Shown piece by piece: positions 47,570-57,288 of a stretch of 64,000 nt of DNA; position 1 is the stretch's first letter, and each line of letters starts with the position of its first letter. A program made the position numbers and the translations under genes. The stretch lies in the NCBI GenBank assembly GCA_027026255.1, contig JALVOT010000009.1, positions 27,833 through 91,832 on the forward strand, given 5' to 3'. The notes beneath the pieces are model-generated. The model made no database searches, had not been told where the DNA came from, and saw only the letters and a list, made by a program, of their open reading frames with translations. The stretch is from Caldifarciminota bacterium. GTDB taxonomy: Bacteria > Hydrothermota > Tepidihabitantia > SM23-42.

Positions 47570-47836
47570 CTATGCAAGATAGGGGAGGAACTCTTTGCTG
47601 ATCGGGGGGGTTCTAACCCAGCGGGCCAGTTCTTTGTCTTCATCAAAGATAATTACCGTAGGGATATCACTGACTTCATGCATCGCCCCTTCGCTGAGAC
47701 CATCCACGGTTTCCATATCAAAATATTGAATCTCGGCGTCAAATTTTTCCTTTTCTTTAAAATAGTGAATCTTTTTCTGGGTCTCTTTGCAGACTGGACA
47801 GTCAGGCTTGCCAAAGATGTAAATCTTTTTCATCAT
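47570..47836 (-). CDS. Thioredoxin/glutaredoxin-fold protein (CPVC motif)
   Basis: KIYIFGKPDCPVCKETQKKIHYFKE...DIPTVIIFDEDKELARW; SD AGGAGG. Confidence 0.85.
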   Translation of the reverse strand: MMKKIYIFGKPDCPVCKETQKKIHYFKEKEKFDAEIQYFDMETVDGLSEGAMHEVSDIPTVIIFDEDKELARWVRTPPISKEFLPYLA

Positions 47837-47998
47837 ACCTCCTTGGATAATTTTAATCCAAATAAGAAAAAAATCAAGACCCTATGGTGTGAACTCCTCG
47901 TTTGTTCCGATTAAAGTCCGAATGTGTTTGACACATAGTTAAGCATTAGATAAATCAGCAAATTATTGACGCCGGGCGAAAAAGGTATAAAATGGTCT

Positions 47999-49165
47999 AT
48001 GGCAAAGAAAGAAATTCATCCCTTGATCGACAAAGAAAAGCAGAGGATTGCAAAAAGATATCGCAATGATAACTTAAGAGTATCAATTATTTCTTATATC
48101 ATCAGTGCGATATTTATCTTTGTGCTGATCTATTTTGATATTTCACAAAGATTCAGTATGTATCTTGGTTCTATTTTCGGGCCCAGGGTCTTAATCATAT
48201 TTTTCTATTTTTTAGTTCTGTTTTTGGTTTATTCAATAATTACCTTTCCTTTATCTTATATACAGGGATATGTGTTCGAACATAAATATAATTTCTCGAC
48301 CCAGAATTTTAAAGCCTGGTTTATTGACTGGTTAAAATCACTTGCTGTCTCTTTTTTACTCAGTTTAATAATTGTTGAATTCATTTATTTTATCATTTCC
48401 GCCGCCGGGGGTTTGTGGTGGTTCTGGCTTGCCGTTGTTATGATAATCTTTAGTGTAATTATTGCAAATCTCTTTCCGATTTTGATACTTCCTCTCTTTT
48501 ATAAGACATCGCAAATTACCGATGAAGAGCTTATTGATGAAATTTACAGCCTCGGCAAAAAGGCGAAATTAGAAATCAGGGGACTATATTCCATTAATTT
48601 AAGTAATAAGACGAAAAAGGCGAATGCCGCAGTCGTCGGGCTGGGTAATACAAAGAGGATTCTTCTGGGTGATAATCTTCTTAATAAGTTTGAAGATGAT
48701 GAGATTCTTTGCGCCCTCGCTCATGAAATCACCCATTATCAGGAGCATCATATCTGGTGGCTGATTATCTGGCAATCCGTGATTAGCCTTTTTCTGTTTT
48801 TCATATTTTCTAAAATCAGCCCGGTCATTTATTCCTGGGCGGGATTTAACGATATATCTGAGCCTGGTGCATTCCCACTATTTATTGCAATATTTCTCTT
48901 TCTCTCCCTCTTAATTAAACCCATAGGCTCGGCAATTTCACGATATTATGAACGCCGTGCTGATCTGGGTGCACTGCATCTTACCAATAACCCGGACGCA
49001 TTTATTCGACTTATTGCAAAATTTTGCAATGAACAACTCAGTATCGCCTATCCCAATAGGTTGGTTGAATGGTATTCTTATTCCCATCCTTCACCCGGTA
49101 AGAGAATTTCATTTGCCGAAGCCTGGAAAAAAAATTCTTTGCATAAAGGTGTTGACTTTTTTTAA
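47999..49165 (+). CDS. M48-family (Ste24-like) metalloprotease
   Basis: ALAHEITHYQEHHIWW; SRYYERRADLGALHLT; start reset to MAKKEIHPLID. Confidence 0.93.
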   Translation: MAKKEIHPLIDKEKQRIAKRYRNDNLRVSIISYIISAIFIFVLIYFDISQRFSMYLGSIFGPRVLIIFFYFLVLFLVYSIITFPLSYIQGYVFEHKYNFSTQNFKAWFIDWLKSLAVSFLLSLIIVEFIYFIISAAGGLWWFWLAVVMIIFSVIIANLFPILILPLFYKTSQITDEELIDEIYSLGKKAKLEIRGLYSINLSNKTKKANAAVVGLGNTKRILLGDNLLNKFEDDEILCALAHEITHYQEHHIWWLIIWQSVISLFLFFIFSKISPVIYSWAGFNDISEPGAFPLFIAIFLFLSLLIKPIGSAISRYYERRADLGALHLTNNPDAFIRLIAKFCNEQLSIAYPNRLVEWYSYSHPSPGKRISFAEAWKKNSLHKGVDFF

Positions 49166-49236
49166 TTTTTGATTATTATTATTTTCTATGTTAAAAAATT
49201 TTTTGCTTAAAATGGAAAAAGATATGAGGAGGCCTT

Positions 49237-49620
49237 ATGGACCCAATTGCTGATATGTTGACGATTATCCGGAATGGATGCCGGGTGCAGAAGCAGGAGA
49301 TTACGGTTCCCTATTCGCGTTTGAAGACGGAAATCTTAAGGGTGATGCTTGAAGAGGGTTTTATTAATAATTTTACGCTCGATTCCAAAAAACGGAATAT
49401 TACGATTATGCTCAAGTATGCGAAAAATGGTGAACCTGTGATTCGAAATCTCAAGCGCATTTCTAAGTGTTCGCGTCGGGTTTATGTATCTCATAATGAG
49501 ATTCCAAAGGTCCTCTCCGGAATGGGCGTTGCGATTCTTACAACATCTAAGGGTGTGCTTAGTGATCGTGAGGCAAGGCGATTAAAGATTGGTGGTGAGG
49601 TAATCGCCTATGTCTATTAG
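49237..49620 (+). CDS. rpsH: 30S ribosomal protein S8
   Basis: MDPIADMLTIIRNGCRVQKQEITVPYSRLK...GMGVAILTTSKGVLSDREARRLKIGGEVIAYVY; SD GAGGAGG. Confidence 0.98.
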   Translation: MDPIADMLTIIRNGCRVQKQEITVPYSRLKTEILRVMLEEGFINNFTLDSKKRNITIMLKYAKNGEPVIRNLKRISKCSRRVYVSHNEIPKVLSGMGVAILTTSKGVLSDREARRLKIGGEVIAYVY

Positions 49621-49633
49621 AAGGAGGTAAGGG

Positions 49634-50203
49634 ATGTCAAAGAGTCGTTTTCAGCCGGTTCCAATTCCTGAAAAGGTGAAGGTTGAATTGTCTGATTCTG
49701 AGATTGTGGTCAATGGTCCGCTGGGTAAATTGAATCTGAAATTGAGTAATCGGGTAAAGGTTGAAATAGAGGGAAATCAAATTTTTGTGAAAAATCGTGA
49801 TAACAGCAAGGAATCCTCCGCCCATCAGGGAACTATCCGGTCTCTAATCAGCAATATGATTGAGGGGGTGACCAGGGGTTTTGAAAAAACTCTAATTATT
49901 GAAGGAACCGGTTACCGCGCCCAGTTGACTGGTAATAAACTGCAGCTGTTTTTGGGTTATTCAAAACCGAAGATGGTAATTCTTCCGCCTGAGATTAAGT
50001 GTGAGTTAAAGGTAATCAAAAGTGCAGAAAAGGGAGACCTTACCTATATAACTCTGAAAGGAATTGATAAACAGTTTGTCGGAGATGTTGCTGCGACGAT
50101 AAGAAAGATGAGAATTCCTGACCCATATAAGCATAAGGGTGTGCGTTATGCATCTGAGGTTTTGAGAAAGAAGGTAGGCAAACGGGCTGTGGTTCAGGCT
50201 TAA
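49634..50203 (+). CDS. rplF: 50S ribosomal protein L6
   Basis: Canonical sequence and operon position. Confidence 0.98.
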   Translation: MSKSRFQPVPIPEKVKVELSDSEIVVNGPLGKLNLKLSNRVKVEIEGNQIFVKNRDNSKESSAHQGTIRSLISNMIEGVTRGFEKTLIIEGTGYRAQLTGNKLQLFLGYSKPKMVILPPEIKCELKVIKSAEKGDLTYITLKGIDKQFVGDVAATIRKMRIPDPYKHKGVRYASEVLRKKVGKRAVVQA

Positions 50204-50212
50204 GGAGTCAGA

Positions 50213-50557
50213 ATGAGTTTAGAAGGAAAGAAGAGAAGGCATATTCGAGTGCGCAAGAAGATTTCTGGGACACCAGAGCGTCCCAGGCTCTGCGTCTTCC
50301 GGAGTAACCGATATATTTATGCACAGTTTATTGATGATACAAAACAGAAGGTCCTGTTTGGTGCTTCATCGCTGCAACTTAAGGATGTTAAGGGTAAGAA
50401 TAAGATTGCAATTGCGTATGAACTGGGCAAGTTTGTGGGTAAGATTGCCCGGGAAAAAGGGATTGAAAAGGTTGCCTTTGATCGTGCTGGATACAAGTAT
50501 CATGGTCGGGTTAAGGCCCTGGCTGATGGAGCGCGTGAGGCCGGTTTAAAATTCTAA
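50213..50557 (+). CDS. rplR: 50S ribosomal protein L18
   Basis: [31 protein letters not shown]. Confidence 0.98.
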   Translation: MSLEGKKRRHIRVRKKISGTPERPRLCVFRSNRYIYAQFIDDTKQKVLFGASSLQLKDVKGKNKIAIAYELGKFVGKIAREKGIEKVAFDRAGYKYHGRVKALADGAREAGLKF

Positions 50558-50567
50558 AGGAGCGCTA

Positions 50568-51134
50568 ATGATTGATACAACATCCCAATTTGTTGAGAAG
50601 TTAATTGAATTGAAAAGGGTGTCAAAGGTGGTTAAGGGTGGAAAGCGATTGAAATTATATGCGTGTGTTGTGGTCGGAGATGGTGCTGGTAAAGTGGGAA
50701 TTGGTCATGCTAAATCTGCCGAGGTGGCGCCGGCAATCAAGAAGGCGAATGAGATTGCAAAGAAGAAGATGGTTAAGGTGGATGTTACTGAAGGCACAAT
50801 ACTTCACACCGTGCTGGGTAAGTATTGTGCAAGCAAGGTATTATTAAAACCGGCCCGGCCGGGAACCGGAATAATCGCTTCCAATGCGGTGCGTGCAGTA
50901 TGTGAGGCGGTGGGAATAAAGAATATTCTGACCAAATCTTTAGGTTCTCACAATCCAACGAATCTTGCCCGGGCGACGATCAACGCCCTGAGTTCAATCC
51001 GTCCGGTTCGCCTGGTTGCTGAGATGCGAAATAAACCATTAGAATATTTTATTAAGAAGAGGAGAGATGAGGAAGACAAAGAAATTAAAGGTGATACTGA
51101 AGAAGAGCTTGATCGACAAGAAAAAAAAGCATAA
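50568..51134 (+). CDS. rpsE: 30S ribosomal protein S5
   Basis: EKLIELKRVSKVVKGGKRLKLYACVVVGDGAGKVGIGHAKSAEVAPAIKKA; extended charged C-terminus. Confidence 0.98.
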   Translation: MIDTTSQFVEKLIELKRVSKVVKGGKRLKLYACVVVGDGAGKVGIGHAKSAEVAPAIKKANEIAKKKMVKVDVTEGTILHTVLGKYCASKVLLKPARPGTGIIASNAVRAVCEAVGIKNILTKSLGSHNPTNLARATINALSSIRPVRLVAEMRNKPLEYFIKKRRDEEDKEIKGDTEEELDRQEKKA

Positions 51135-51267
51135 ACTGACCCTTAAGGCGTTGGGTCTCACGAAGATTGGAAAGGCAAGGATTTTTCCTGACAATCCCGC
51201 AGTGCGTGGTATGATAAATCAGGTTTCCTATATGGTTTCGGTTGAGGAGTTAGATGATAAGACTTAA
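51067..51267 (+). CDS. rpmD: 50S ribosomal protein L30
   Basis: LKVILKKSLIDKKKKHKLTLKALGLTKIG...PAVRGMINQVSYMVSVEE. Confidence 0.95.
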   Translation: MRKTKKLKVILKKSLIDKKKKHKLTLKALGLTKIGKARIFPDNPAVRGMINQVSYMVSVEELDDKT

Positions 51268-51694
51268 TGAATTAAGCCCGGCAAAGGGTGCGACAAAGAG
51301 ACCCAAGCGGGTCGGATGTGGTCCTGGTTCAGGTCATGGTAAGACATCAACCCGGGGAAATAAGGGCCATAAATCAAGGGCGGGTTATCGGCGTAAGTCT
51401 GGTTTTGAAGGTGGTCAGATGCCGATTACAAGACGCATTCCCAAATATGGATTCAGAAATATATTTAAAGAAAAGTATGAGATTATCAACCTTAAAGACC
51501 TCAATCGGTTTGAATCGGATACGGTGATTACCCCTGAGTTTTTAAAAGAAAAAGGGATTATTAAAGGTCGGCATAAATTAAAGGTGCTGGGACTTGGTGA
51601 ATTAAAGGTTCCTTTGACGATTAAGGCACATAAATTCTCTAAATCCGCCCAGGAAAAGATTACCCGGGTAAAGGGTAAAATAGAGATTATCTGA
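51254..51694 (+). CDS. rplO: 50S ribosomal protein L15
   Basis: IRLNELSPAKGATKRPKRVGCGPGSGHGKTSTRGNKGHKSRAGY. Confidence 0.98.
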   Translation: MIRLNELSPAKGATKRPKRVGCGPGSGHGKTSTRGNKGHKSRAGYRRKSGFEGGQMPITRRIPKYGFRNIFKEKYEIINLKDLNRFESDTVITPEFLKEKGIIKGRHKLKVLGLGELKVPLTIKAHKFSKSAQEKITRVKGKIEII

Positions 51695-53013
51695 TGATTT
51701 CCACATTCGGCAATATCTTTAAGGTTCCTGAATTAAAGAAGAAATTAGGGTTTACTCTTTTTGCCATTGCAGTTTATCGTTTGGGCTCACATCTTCCCCT
51801 GCCCGGAATTAATGCCCATGCATTGGGACTTTTGATGCAGCAGTTAAAACAGCAGGGTTCGGTATTTGGTATGTATGATATATTTGTGGGTGGCGCCCTT
51901 TCCCGTGCTGCGATTCTGTTTCTCGGGGTGATGCCCTATATCTCGGCATCGATTATCTTTCAACTTCTGGGTTCGGTCTTTCCCCAGATTGAGAGGTTAC
52001 AGCGTGACCAGGCAGGACGGAGGAAGGTTACTCAGTATACCAGATATCTAACTGTCGGTCTTGCTGCATTCCAGGCGATTGGAATTTCAATATATTTAGA
52101 AAGCCAGAAATTCACGGCGCCAGGCGGTATAACGATGGCGATTGTCTATAATCCAGGCTGGATGTTCAGACTTACCACCATGCTCACATTGACCTGCGGA
52201 GCAATTTTTGCAATGTGGATTGGTGAGCAGATAACAGAAAAGGGTATCGGTAATGGTATTTCATTTCTTATTTTTATTGGATGCCTTGATGACTATCCAC
52301 GCTACTTTATGCGCACGATCCAGCTTGTGATGACCCAGGGGCTTTCTTTTATTAATCTTATTGTTGTGATTATAATAATGGTTTTGATTGTTGCGGCGGT
52401 AGTGGTGATGACCCAGGCAACGCGCCGTATTCCGGTTCAGTATCCAAAGCGTATTGTCGGTCGAAAGATGTATGGCGGACAGTCCACCTTTCTGCCCCTG
52501 CGGGTGAATACCGCAGGTGTGATTCCAATAATCTTCGCCCAGTCTCTGGTTGTCTTCCCGGCAACGATCGCCTCTTATGTGCCTCAGCTCAAGGAGTTTA
52601 CCCAGCTCTTCAGACCGGGATTCTGGATTTATGACCTTACATTTTTCTTACTTATTGTCTTCTTCACATATTTTTACACATCAATTATCTTTAATCCGGC
52701 AGAACTTGCCAATAATATGAAACGATATGGTGGATTCATACCGGGGATCAGACCGGGTCAACGCACTGCCGATTATATAGACGGTGTCTTGAGCAGAATT
52801 ACCCTGCCCGGTGCAATATTCCTGGGATTTATCGCCCTTGTTCCCTGGTATCTGATTAATTTTTTGAGTGTGCCCTTCTATTTTGGAGGAACCACACTTT
52901 TAATTATTGTCGGTGTTGCCCTTGATACCCTGCAACAGATTGAATCCCAGTTGATGATGTATCATTATGAGGGGTTTATGAAAAGGGGCAGGATTCGGGG
53001 TCGGAGGCGATGA
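51694..53013 (+). CDS. secY: Preprotein translocase subunit SecY
   Basis: Multi-TM SecY sequence: NTAGVIPIIFAQSL; NPAELANNMKRYGGFIPGIRPGQRTADYID. Confidence 0.98.
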   Translation: MISTFGNIFKVPELKKKLGFTLFAIAVYRLGSHLPLPGINAHALGLLMQQLKQQGSVFGMYDIFVGGALSRAAILFLGVMPYISASIIFQLLGSVFPQIERLQRDQAGRRKVTQYTRYLTVGLAAFQAIGISIYLESQKFTAPGGITMAIVYNPGWMFRLTTMLTLTCGAIFAMWIGEQITEKGIGNGISFLIFIGCLDDYPRYFMRTIQLVMTQGLSFINLIVVIIIMVLIVAAVVVMTQATRRIPVQYPKRIVGRKMYGGQSTFLPLRVNTAGVIPIIFAQSLVVFPATIASYVPQLKEFTQLFRPGFWIYDLTFFLLIVFFTYFYTSIIFNPAELANNMKRYGGFIPGIRPGQRTADYIDGVLSRITLPGAIFLGFIALVPWYLINFLSVPFYFGGTTLLIIVGVALDTLQQIESQLMMYHYEGFMKRGRIRGRRR

Positions 53014-53666
53014 GGATTGTGCTTTTTGGCCCGCCTGGAGTTGGTAAAGGAACCCAGGCCGAGCTGCTGGCCAATCATTTTCACCTTGTAAAATTCTCTA
53101 TGGGCGATTTATTAAGACAGGAGGTTGCAGTAAGTAGTTCAATTGGAAGAAGGGTTGAATCATATTTAAAACAGGGTAATCTTGTTCCCGATGATATTAT
53201 AGTTGAACTGGTTTATAATTTTCTTTTAGAAAACAGAGAGAGGGATATCTTATTTGATGGTTTCCCAAGAAATTTAAATCAGGCACACAGCCTGGAACAG
53301 AATCTCGCCCAATTGGGACAGAAGATAGACTTCGCCCTGGAACTCTATATTGCGGATGAGGAAATCATCAAGAGGCTGCAGAATCGACTCTATTGTTCGA
53401 GCTGCGGCAGAATTTATAATTGCCTTACAGACCCACCGAAGAAAAAGGGTATCTGTGATGTCTGCGGTCAGGAGCTTATAAAAAGAGATGATGATGAGGA
53501 ACCTGTCATCCGGCGCCGTCTGGATGTCTATAACTCTCAGACCCGTCTTCTTACTGAATACTACAAAGAGTTGAATGTCTATAAGCGAATTGATGCCTCA
53601 GGCTCCAAGGAGCAGATATTTAAGAGGATTTGTGAAATATTAGATGGCTATATTGATAAAGAATGA
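53010..53666 (+). CDS. adk: Adenylate kinase (zinc LID type)
   Basis: IVLFGPPGVGKGTQAELL; DGFPRNLNQA; CSSCGRIYN...CDVCGQEL. Confidence 0.98.
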   Translation: MRIVLFGPPGVGKGTQAELLANHFHLVKFSMGDLLRQEVAVSSSIGRRVESYLKQGNLVPDDIIVELVYNFLLENRERDILFDGFPRNLNQAHSLEQNLAQLGQKIDFALELYIADEEIIKRLQNRLYCSSCGRIYNCLTDPPKKKGICDVCGQELIKRDDDEEPVIRRRLDVYNSQTRLLTEYYKELNVYKRIDASGSKEQIFKRICEILDGYIDKE

Positions 53667-54402
53667 TGAGGCAATCAGGAGAATCACTGTCGCCGGTAAT
53701 ATTATTTATGAAATTTTCAGGATTATTTCTAAGATGAGTCTTGAGGGTAAAAGCACTGCTGAACTTGATGCTCAGATTGATAACTGGATAAGGGAGAGGG
53801 GTGGATATCCGGCGTTCTTGAATTATCGGGGGTTTCCCAGGAGTTGCTGTATTTCCATTAATGAAGAGGTCGTGCATGCAATACCATCAGAACGTATCAT
53901 CCGTTCCGGTGACCTTGTGAAGATTGACCTCGGGGTGAGATATCAGGATTATATTGCTGATGCGGCATGTACCTATGCGGTGGGTGAGATTTCACAAGCG
54001 GCGCATTCACTTATGGAGGCGACGATGCGTGCCCTTAAGGCGGGAATTACCCGGGCACGCCCGGGTAATCATATCTCCGACATCTCCCGGGCGGTGCAGG
54101 AAACCGCAGAGCAGGCAGGTTTTAATGTGGTGCGTGAGTTAACCGGTCATGGTGTGGGAAAAGATTTGCATGAGGAACCGATGATTCCGAATTATGTCGC
54201 CCGGGGTCCTGATCCTTTGATTGAACCGGGTATGGTATTTGCCATTGAACCGATGGTGAATATGGGCGGCTATGAGGTGCGCACTGCAAAGAATGGCTGG
54301 ACCGTAATAACTGCCGACGGTTCTTTATCCTGCCATTTTGAGGATACGATTGTTGTTTTGAAGAATGGGGTTTTGAATACTACAAGGGTAGGAGAAAATT
54401 AA
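53644..54402 (+). CDS. map: Type I methionine aminopeptidase
   Basis: [47 protein letters not shown]...[17 protein letters not shown]. Confidence 0.98.
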   Translation: MAILIKNDEAIRRITVAGNIIYEIFRIISKMSLEGKSTAELDAQIDNWIRERGGYPAFLNYRGFPRSCCISINEEVVHAIPSERIIRSGDLVKIDLGVRYQDYIADAACTYAVGEISQAAHSLMEATMRALKAGITRARPGNHISDISRAVQETAEQAGFNVVRELTGHGVGKDLHEEPMIPNYVARGPDPLIEPGMVFAIEPMVNMGGYEVRTAKNGWTVITADGSLSCHFEDTIVVLKNGVLNTTRVGEN

Positions 54403-54620
54403 TGGCACGTAAGGATTTAATTCAAACCGAAGGGACAATAGTTGAAACCCTTCCTAATGCAATGTTCCGGGTAGAGCTGGATAATGGACATAAGGTGCTT
54501 GCCCATGTCTCGGGCAAGATGCGGATGAGTTATATCAAGATTTTACCCGGGGACCGTGTTTTACTTGAATTGTCGCCTTATGATCTTTCAAGAGGTAGGA
54601 TTGTCTGGCGTTATAAATAG
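54402..54620 (+). CDS. infA: Translation initiation factor IF-1
   Basis: [72 protein letters not shown]. Confidence 0.98.
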   Translation: MARKDLIQTEGTIVETLPNAMFRVELDNGHKVLAHVSGKMRMSYIKILPGDRVLLELSPYDLSRGRIVWRYK

Positions 54621-54669
54621 GCTTGATTATTTTTTGATTTTATATATAATAAAGGTTTAAGGAGGTTGT

Positions 54670-54783
54670 GTGAAGGTTAAGTCTTCGATTAAAAAAAGAT
54701 GTGCGGCGTGTCGGATTATCAAGCGTAAGGGTGTGGTAATGGTTATTTGTAAAAACCCACGCCATAAACAGCGTCAGGGGTGA
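54670..54783 (+). CDS. rpmJ: 50S ribosomal protein L36 (37 aa, GTG start; absent from ORF track)
   Basis: [44 protein letters not shown]; zinc-type Cys3His. Confidence 0.97.
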   Translation: MKVKSSIKKRCAACRIIKRKGVVMVICKNPRHKQRQG

Positions 54784-54810
54784 TGACCACGCCTTTTCGA
54801 AAAATTGTCA

Positions 54811-54838
54811 GGATTAGGCAGGGGTTGTGCCTTAATCC
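54811..54838 (+). promoter_or_regulatory. Stem-loop in rpmJ-rpsM gap
   Basis: GGATTAGGCA-GGGGTTG-TGCCTTAATCC, stem with one bulge. Confidence 0.45.
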
Positions 54839-54871
54839 CGAAAGATTGATTGGTCAGAAACAAGGAGGATT

Positions 54872-55258
54872 ATGCCGAGAATAGCAGGTGTTGATTTGCC
54901 ACCCAATAAGAAGGTGGAATATGGTCTGACTGCCATATTTGGAATTGGATTGACCACGGCCCAGAAGATTGTGAAGGAGGCCGGGATTGATGCAAATAAG
55001 AAAATTAAAGACCTTGGTGATGATGAGGTTACCAAAATTAGAAAGATTATCGAATCCAATTACCGGGTAGAAGGTGCATTACGCGCTGAGATTTCTGCGG
55101 ATATAAAGAGGCTTATTGATATCGGTTCTTATCGCGGATTGAGACATAAACATGGACTGCCGGTTCGGGGACAGCGCACAAGAACAAATGCGCGCACCCG
55201 TAAGGGTAAGAAGAAAACGGTTGCCGTTCATAAAGGGGTGGTTGGAGGTAAGAAGTGA
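54872..55258 (+). CDS. rpsM: 30S ribosomal protein S13
   Basis: [25 protein letters not shown]...[25 protein letters not shown]. Confidence 0.98.
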   Translation: MPRIAGVDLPPNKKVEYGLTAIFGIGLTTAQKIVKEAGIDANKKIKDLGDDEVTKIRKIIESNYRVEGALRAEISADIKRLIDIGSYRGLRHKHGLPVRGQRTRTNARTRKGKKKTVAVHKGVVGGKK

Positions 55259-55662
55259 GAAAACCAAAATCAACACGCAGACGAAGGGCTCCCAAGCGTA
55301 AGAAGGCCGCCCATATCGAACAGGTCTGTATCGCCAGTATCTATGCGAGTTTTAATAATACCATTATATCAATCTGTGATGCGAGGGGTAATGTTCTATG
55401 CTGGTCATCTGCAGGCAGGATTGGATTTAAGGGAACGAAGAAGGGGACGGCATATGCTGCACACCAATCTGCGGAGGCTGTTGCCCGGGAAGCACTTGCC
55501 TTGGGTGTTAAGAAAATCGAGGTGCGTATCAAAGGACCGGGACCGGGACGGGAGGCTGCGATTCGGACACTTCAGACCGTTGGTTTGACGATTGTTGCAA
55601 TAAAGGATATTACACCATTACCCCATAATGGTTGTAAACCACCGAGAAGGAGAAGGGTATAA
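55255..55662 (+). CDS. rpsK: 30S ribosomal protein S11 (GTG start, GTGA overlap)
   Basis: [40 protein letters not shown]...[13 protein letters not shown]. Confidence 0.98.
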   Translation: MRKPKSTRRRRAPKRKKAAHIEQVCIASIYASFNNTIISICDARGNVLCWSSAGRIGFKGTKKGTAYAAHQSAEAVAREALALGVKKIEVRIKGPGPGREAAIRTLQTVGLTIVAIKDITPLPHNGCKPPRRRRV

Positions 55663-56291
55663 TGGCGCGCTATATTGGTGCTCGATGCAAAATCTGCCGA
55701 CGCGAAGGCGAAAAACTTTTTCTCCGGGGCAGTCGGTGCTATACGGATAAGTGCTCCTTTACGAGAAGGGGATATCCTCCAGGAACCCATGGTAAGGTGG
55801 GAAGGCGTAAACTTACATCCTATGCTACACACCTCAGAGAAAAACAGAAGGTGAAGGCAGTCTATGGTGCTCTGGAACGTCCATTCAGAAAGATATTCGC
55901 TGAGGCGGCGAGGAGGCCGGGTAATACCGGTGAAAATCTTTTGATTCTTTTGGAACGGAGACTTGACAATGTGGTATATCAGGTGGGCATTGCTTCTTCA
56001 CGGTCTCAGGCACGTCAGATTGTCCGGCATGGACATATTCTTGTTGACGGCAAAAAGGTTGATATTCCTTCATATCTGGTAAAGGAGAATCAGATTATAA
56101 AATTAACCGAGGCGATGAAAAAGAATCCCTTAGTGAAAAAATCACTTGAGGAAAGGGATCCCGAAAAGATTGTTCCCTGGCTAAAATTTGACCGTAATGA
56201 GATTTCAGCAACGGTTGTTCGTTTACCAAAGCGCGAAGATATTACGATTCCCATTCAGGAAAGTTTAATAGTTGAGTTTTATTCAAAATAG
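55662..56291 (+). CDS. rpsD: 30S ribosomal protein S4 (zinc-type)
   Basis: [33 protein letters not shown]...RRLDNVVYQVGIASSRSQARQIVRHGHILV. Confidence 0.98.
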   Translation: MARYIGARCKICRREGEKLFLRGSRCYTDKCSFTRRGYPPGTHGKVGRRKLTSYATHLREKQKVKAVYGALERPFRKIFAEAARRPGNTGENLLILLERRLDNVVYQVGIASSRSQARQIVRHGHILVDGKKVDIPSYLVKENQIIKLTEAMKKNPLVKKSLEERDPEKIVPWLKFDRNEISATVVRLPKREDITIPIQESLIVEFYSK

Positions 56292-56300
56292 AGGAGGGTT

Positions 56301-57284
56301 ATGGCTCTCAAACCGCTGGTAATGCCAGAAAAGATTGAGATTGATAAGAAGGTAACAACCGATAATTTTGGAAGGTTCATCCTTTCACCATTAGAAAGGG
56401 GTTTTGGTGTTACCATTGGGAATTCATTAAGAAGGATGCTTTTATCGGCAATTCAGGGTTCAGCAATTACCCAGGTGCGGATTGGTGACATCCTCCAGGA
56501 GTTTTCGACCATCCCCGGGATATATGAGGATGTTGTGGAAATTATATTGAATCTGAAGAAGGTGCGTGTGAAGTTGATGAGTGATAAACCGGTAACCTTA
56601 AAAATGCGGATCAAAGGCAAAAAGGAATATCTGGCTGAGGATATCGAAAATAATCCGCTGGCGATGATTGCAACACCGAAACAGAAGATTCTTACAGTTA
56701 CCGGCTCCAAGGTTAATCTTGAGATGGAGATGCGGGTTGAGGCGGGTCGGGGATATGTTCCTGCAGAGTTACTGAAGCGCACCGAGGTGCCGGTGGGAAC
56801 GATATTTCTGGATGCCTTATTCTCACCAGTCCTTTCGGTGAATTTTAATGTTACAAATACCCGGGTTGGTACAAGGACCGATTATGACCATCTGGTTATT
56901 GATATTAAGACCGATGGAACCATCAGTCCGATTGAGGCAATTGTTGAGGGTGCAAGTCTTTTAAAGCATCATCTTGGTTTTATCACCAGCCTTGGTGTAG
57001 AGCCTGAGTTTACCTCCAAGGAACAACTTGATGCCGAGCATCGTAGAATCCGCGAGATTCTCAAACGTAGTATTGATGAGCTGGAGATTTCCGTTCGTGC
57101 CTCAAATTGTTTGAAAAACGAAAAGATTCAAACGATTGGCGACCTTGTCCAGAAAAATGGAAAAGAACTTCTTACTTATGAAAATTTTGGAAGAAAATCG
57201 TTGAAGGAACTGGAAAAGAACTTAGCAAAACTTGGATTGCATCTTGGAATGAAGGTAGAAAAGTATCTTAAAGAGGATATATAA
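56301..57284 (+). CDS. rpoA: RNA polymerase alpha subunit
   Basis: LERGFGVTIGNSLRRMLLSAIQGSAIT...SVRASNCLKNEKIQTIGDLVQ. Confidence 0.98.
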   Translation: MALKPLVMPEKIEIDKKVTTDNFGRFILSPLERGFGVTIGNSLRRMLLSAIQGSAITQVRIGDILQEFSTIPGIYEDVVEIILNLKKVRVKLMSDKPVTLKMRIKGKKEYLAEDIENNPLAMIATPKQKILTVTGSKVNLEMEMRVEAGRGYVPAELLKRTEVPVGTIFLDALFSPVLSVNFNVTNTRVGTRTDYDHLVIDIKTDGTISPIEAIVEGASLLKHHLGFITSLGVEPEFTSKEQLDAEHRRIREILKRSIDELEISVRASNCLKNEKIQTIGDLVQKNGKELLTYENFGRKSLKELEKNLAKLGLHLGMKVEKYLKEDI

Positions 57285-57288
57285 CCAA

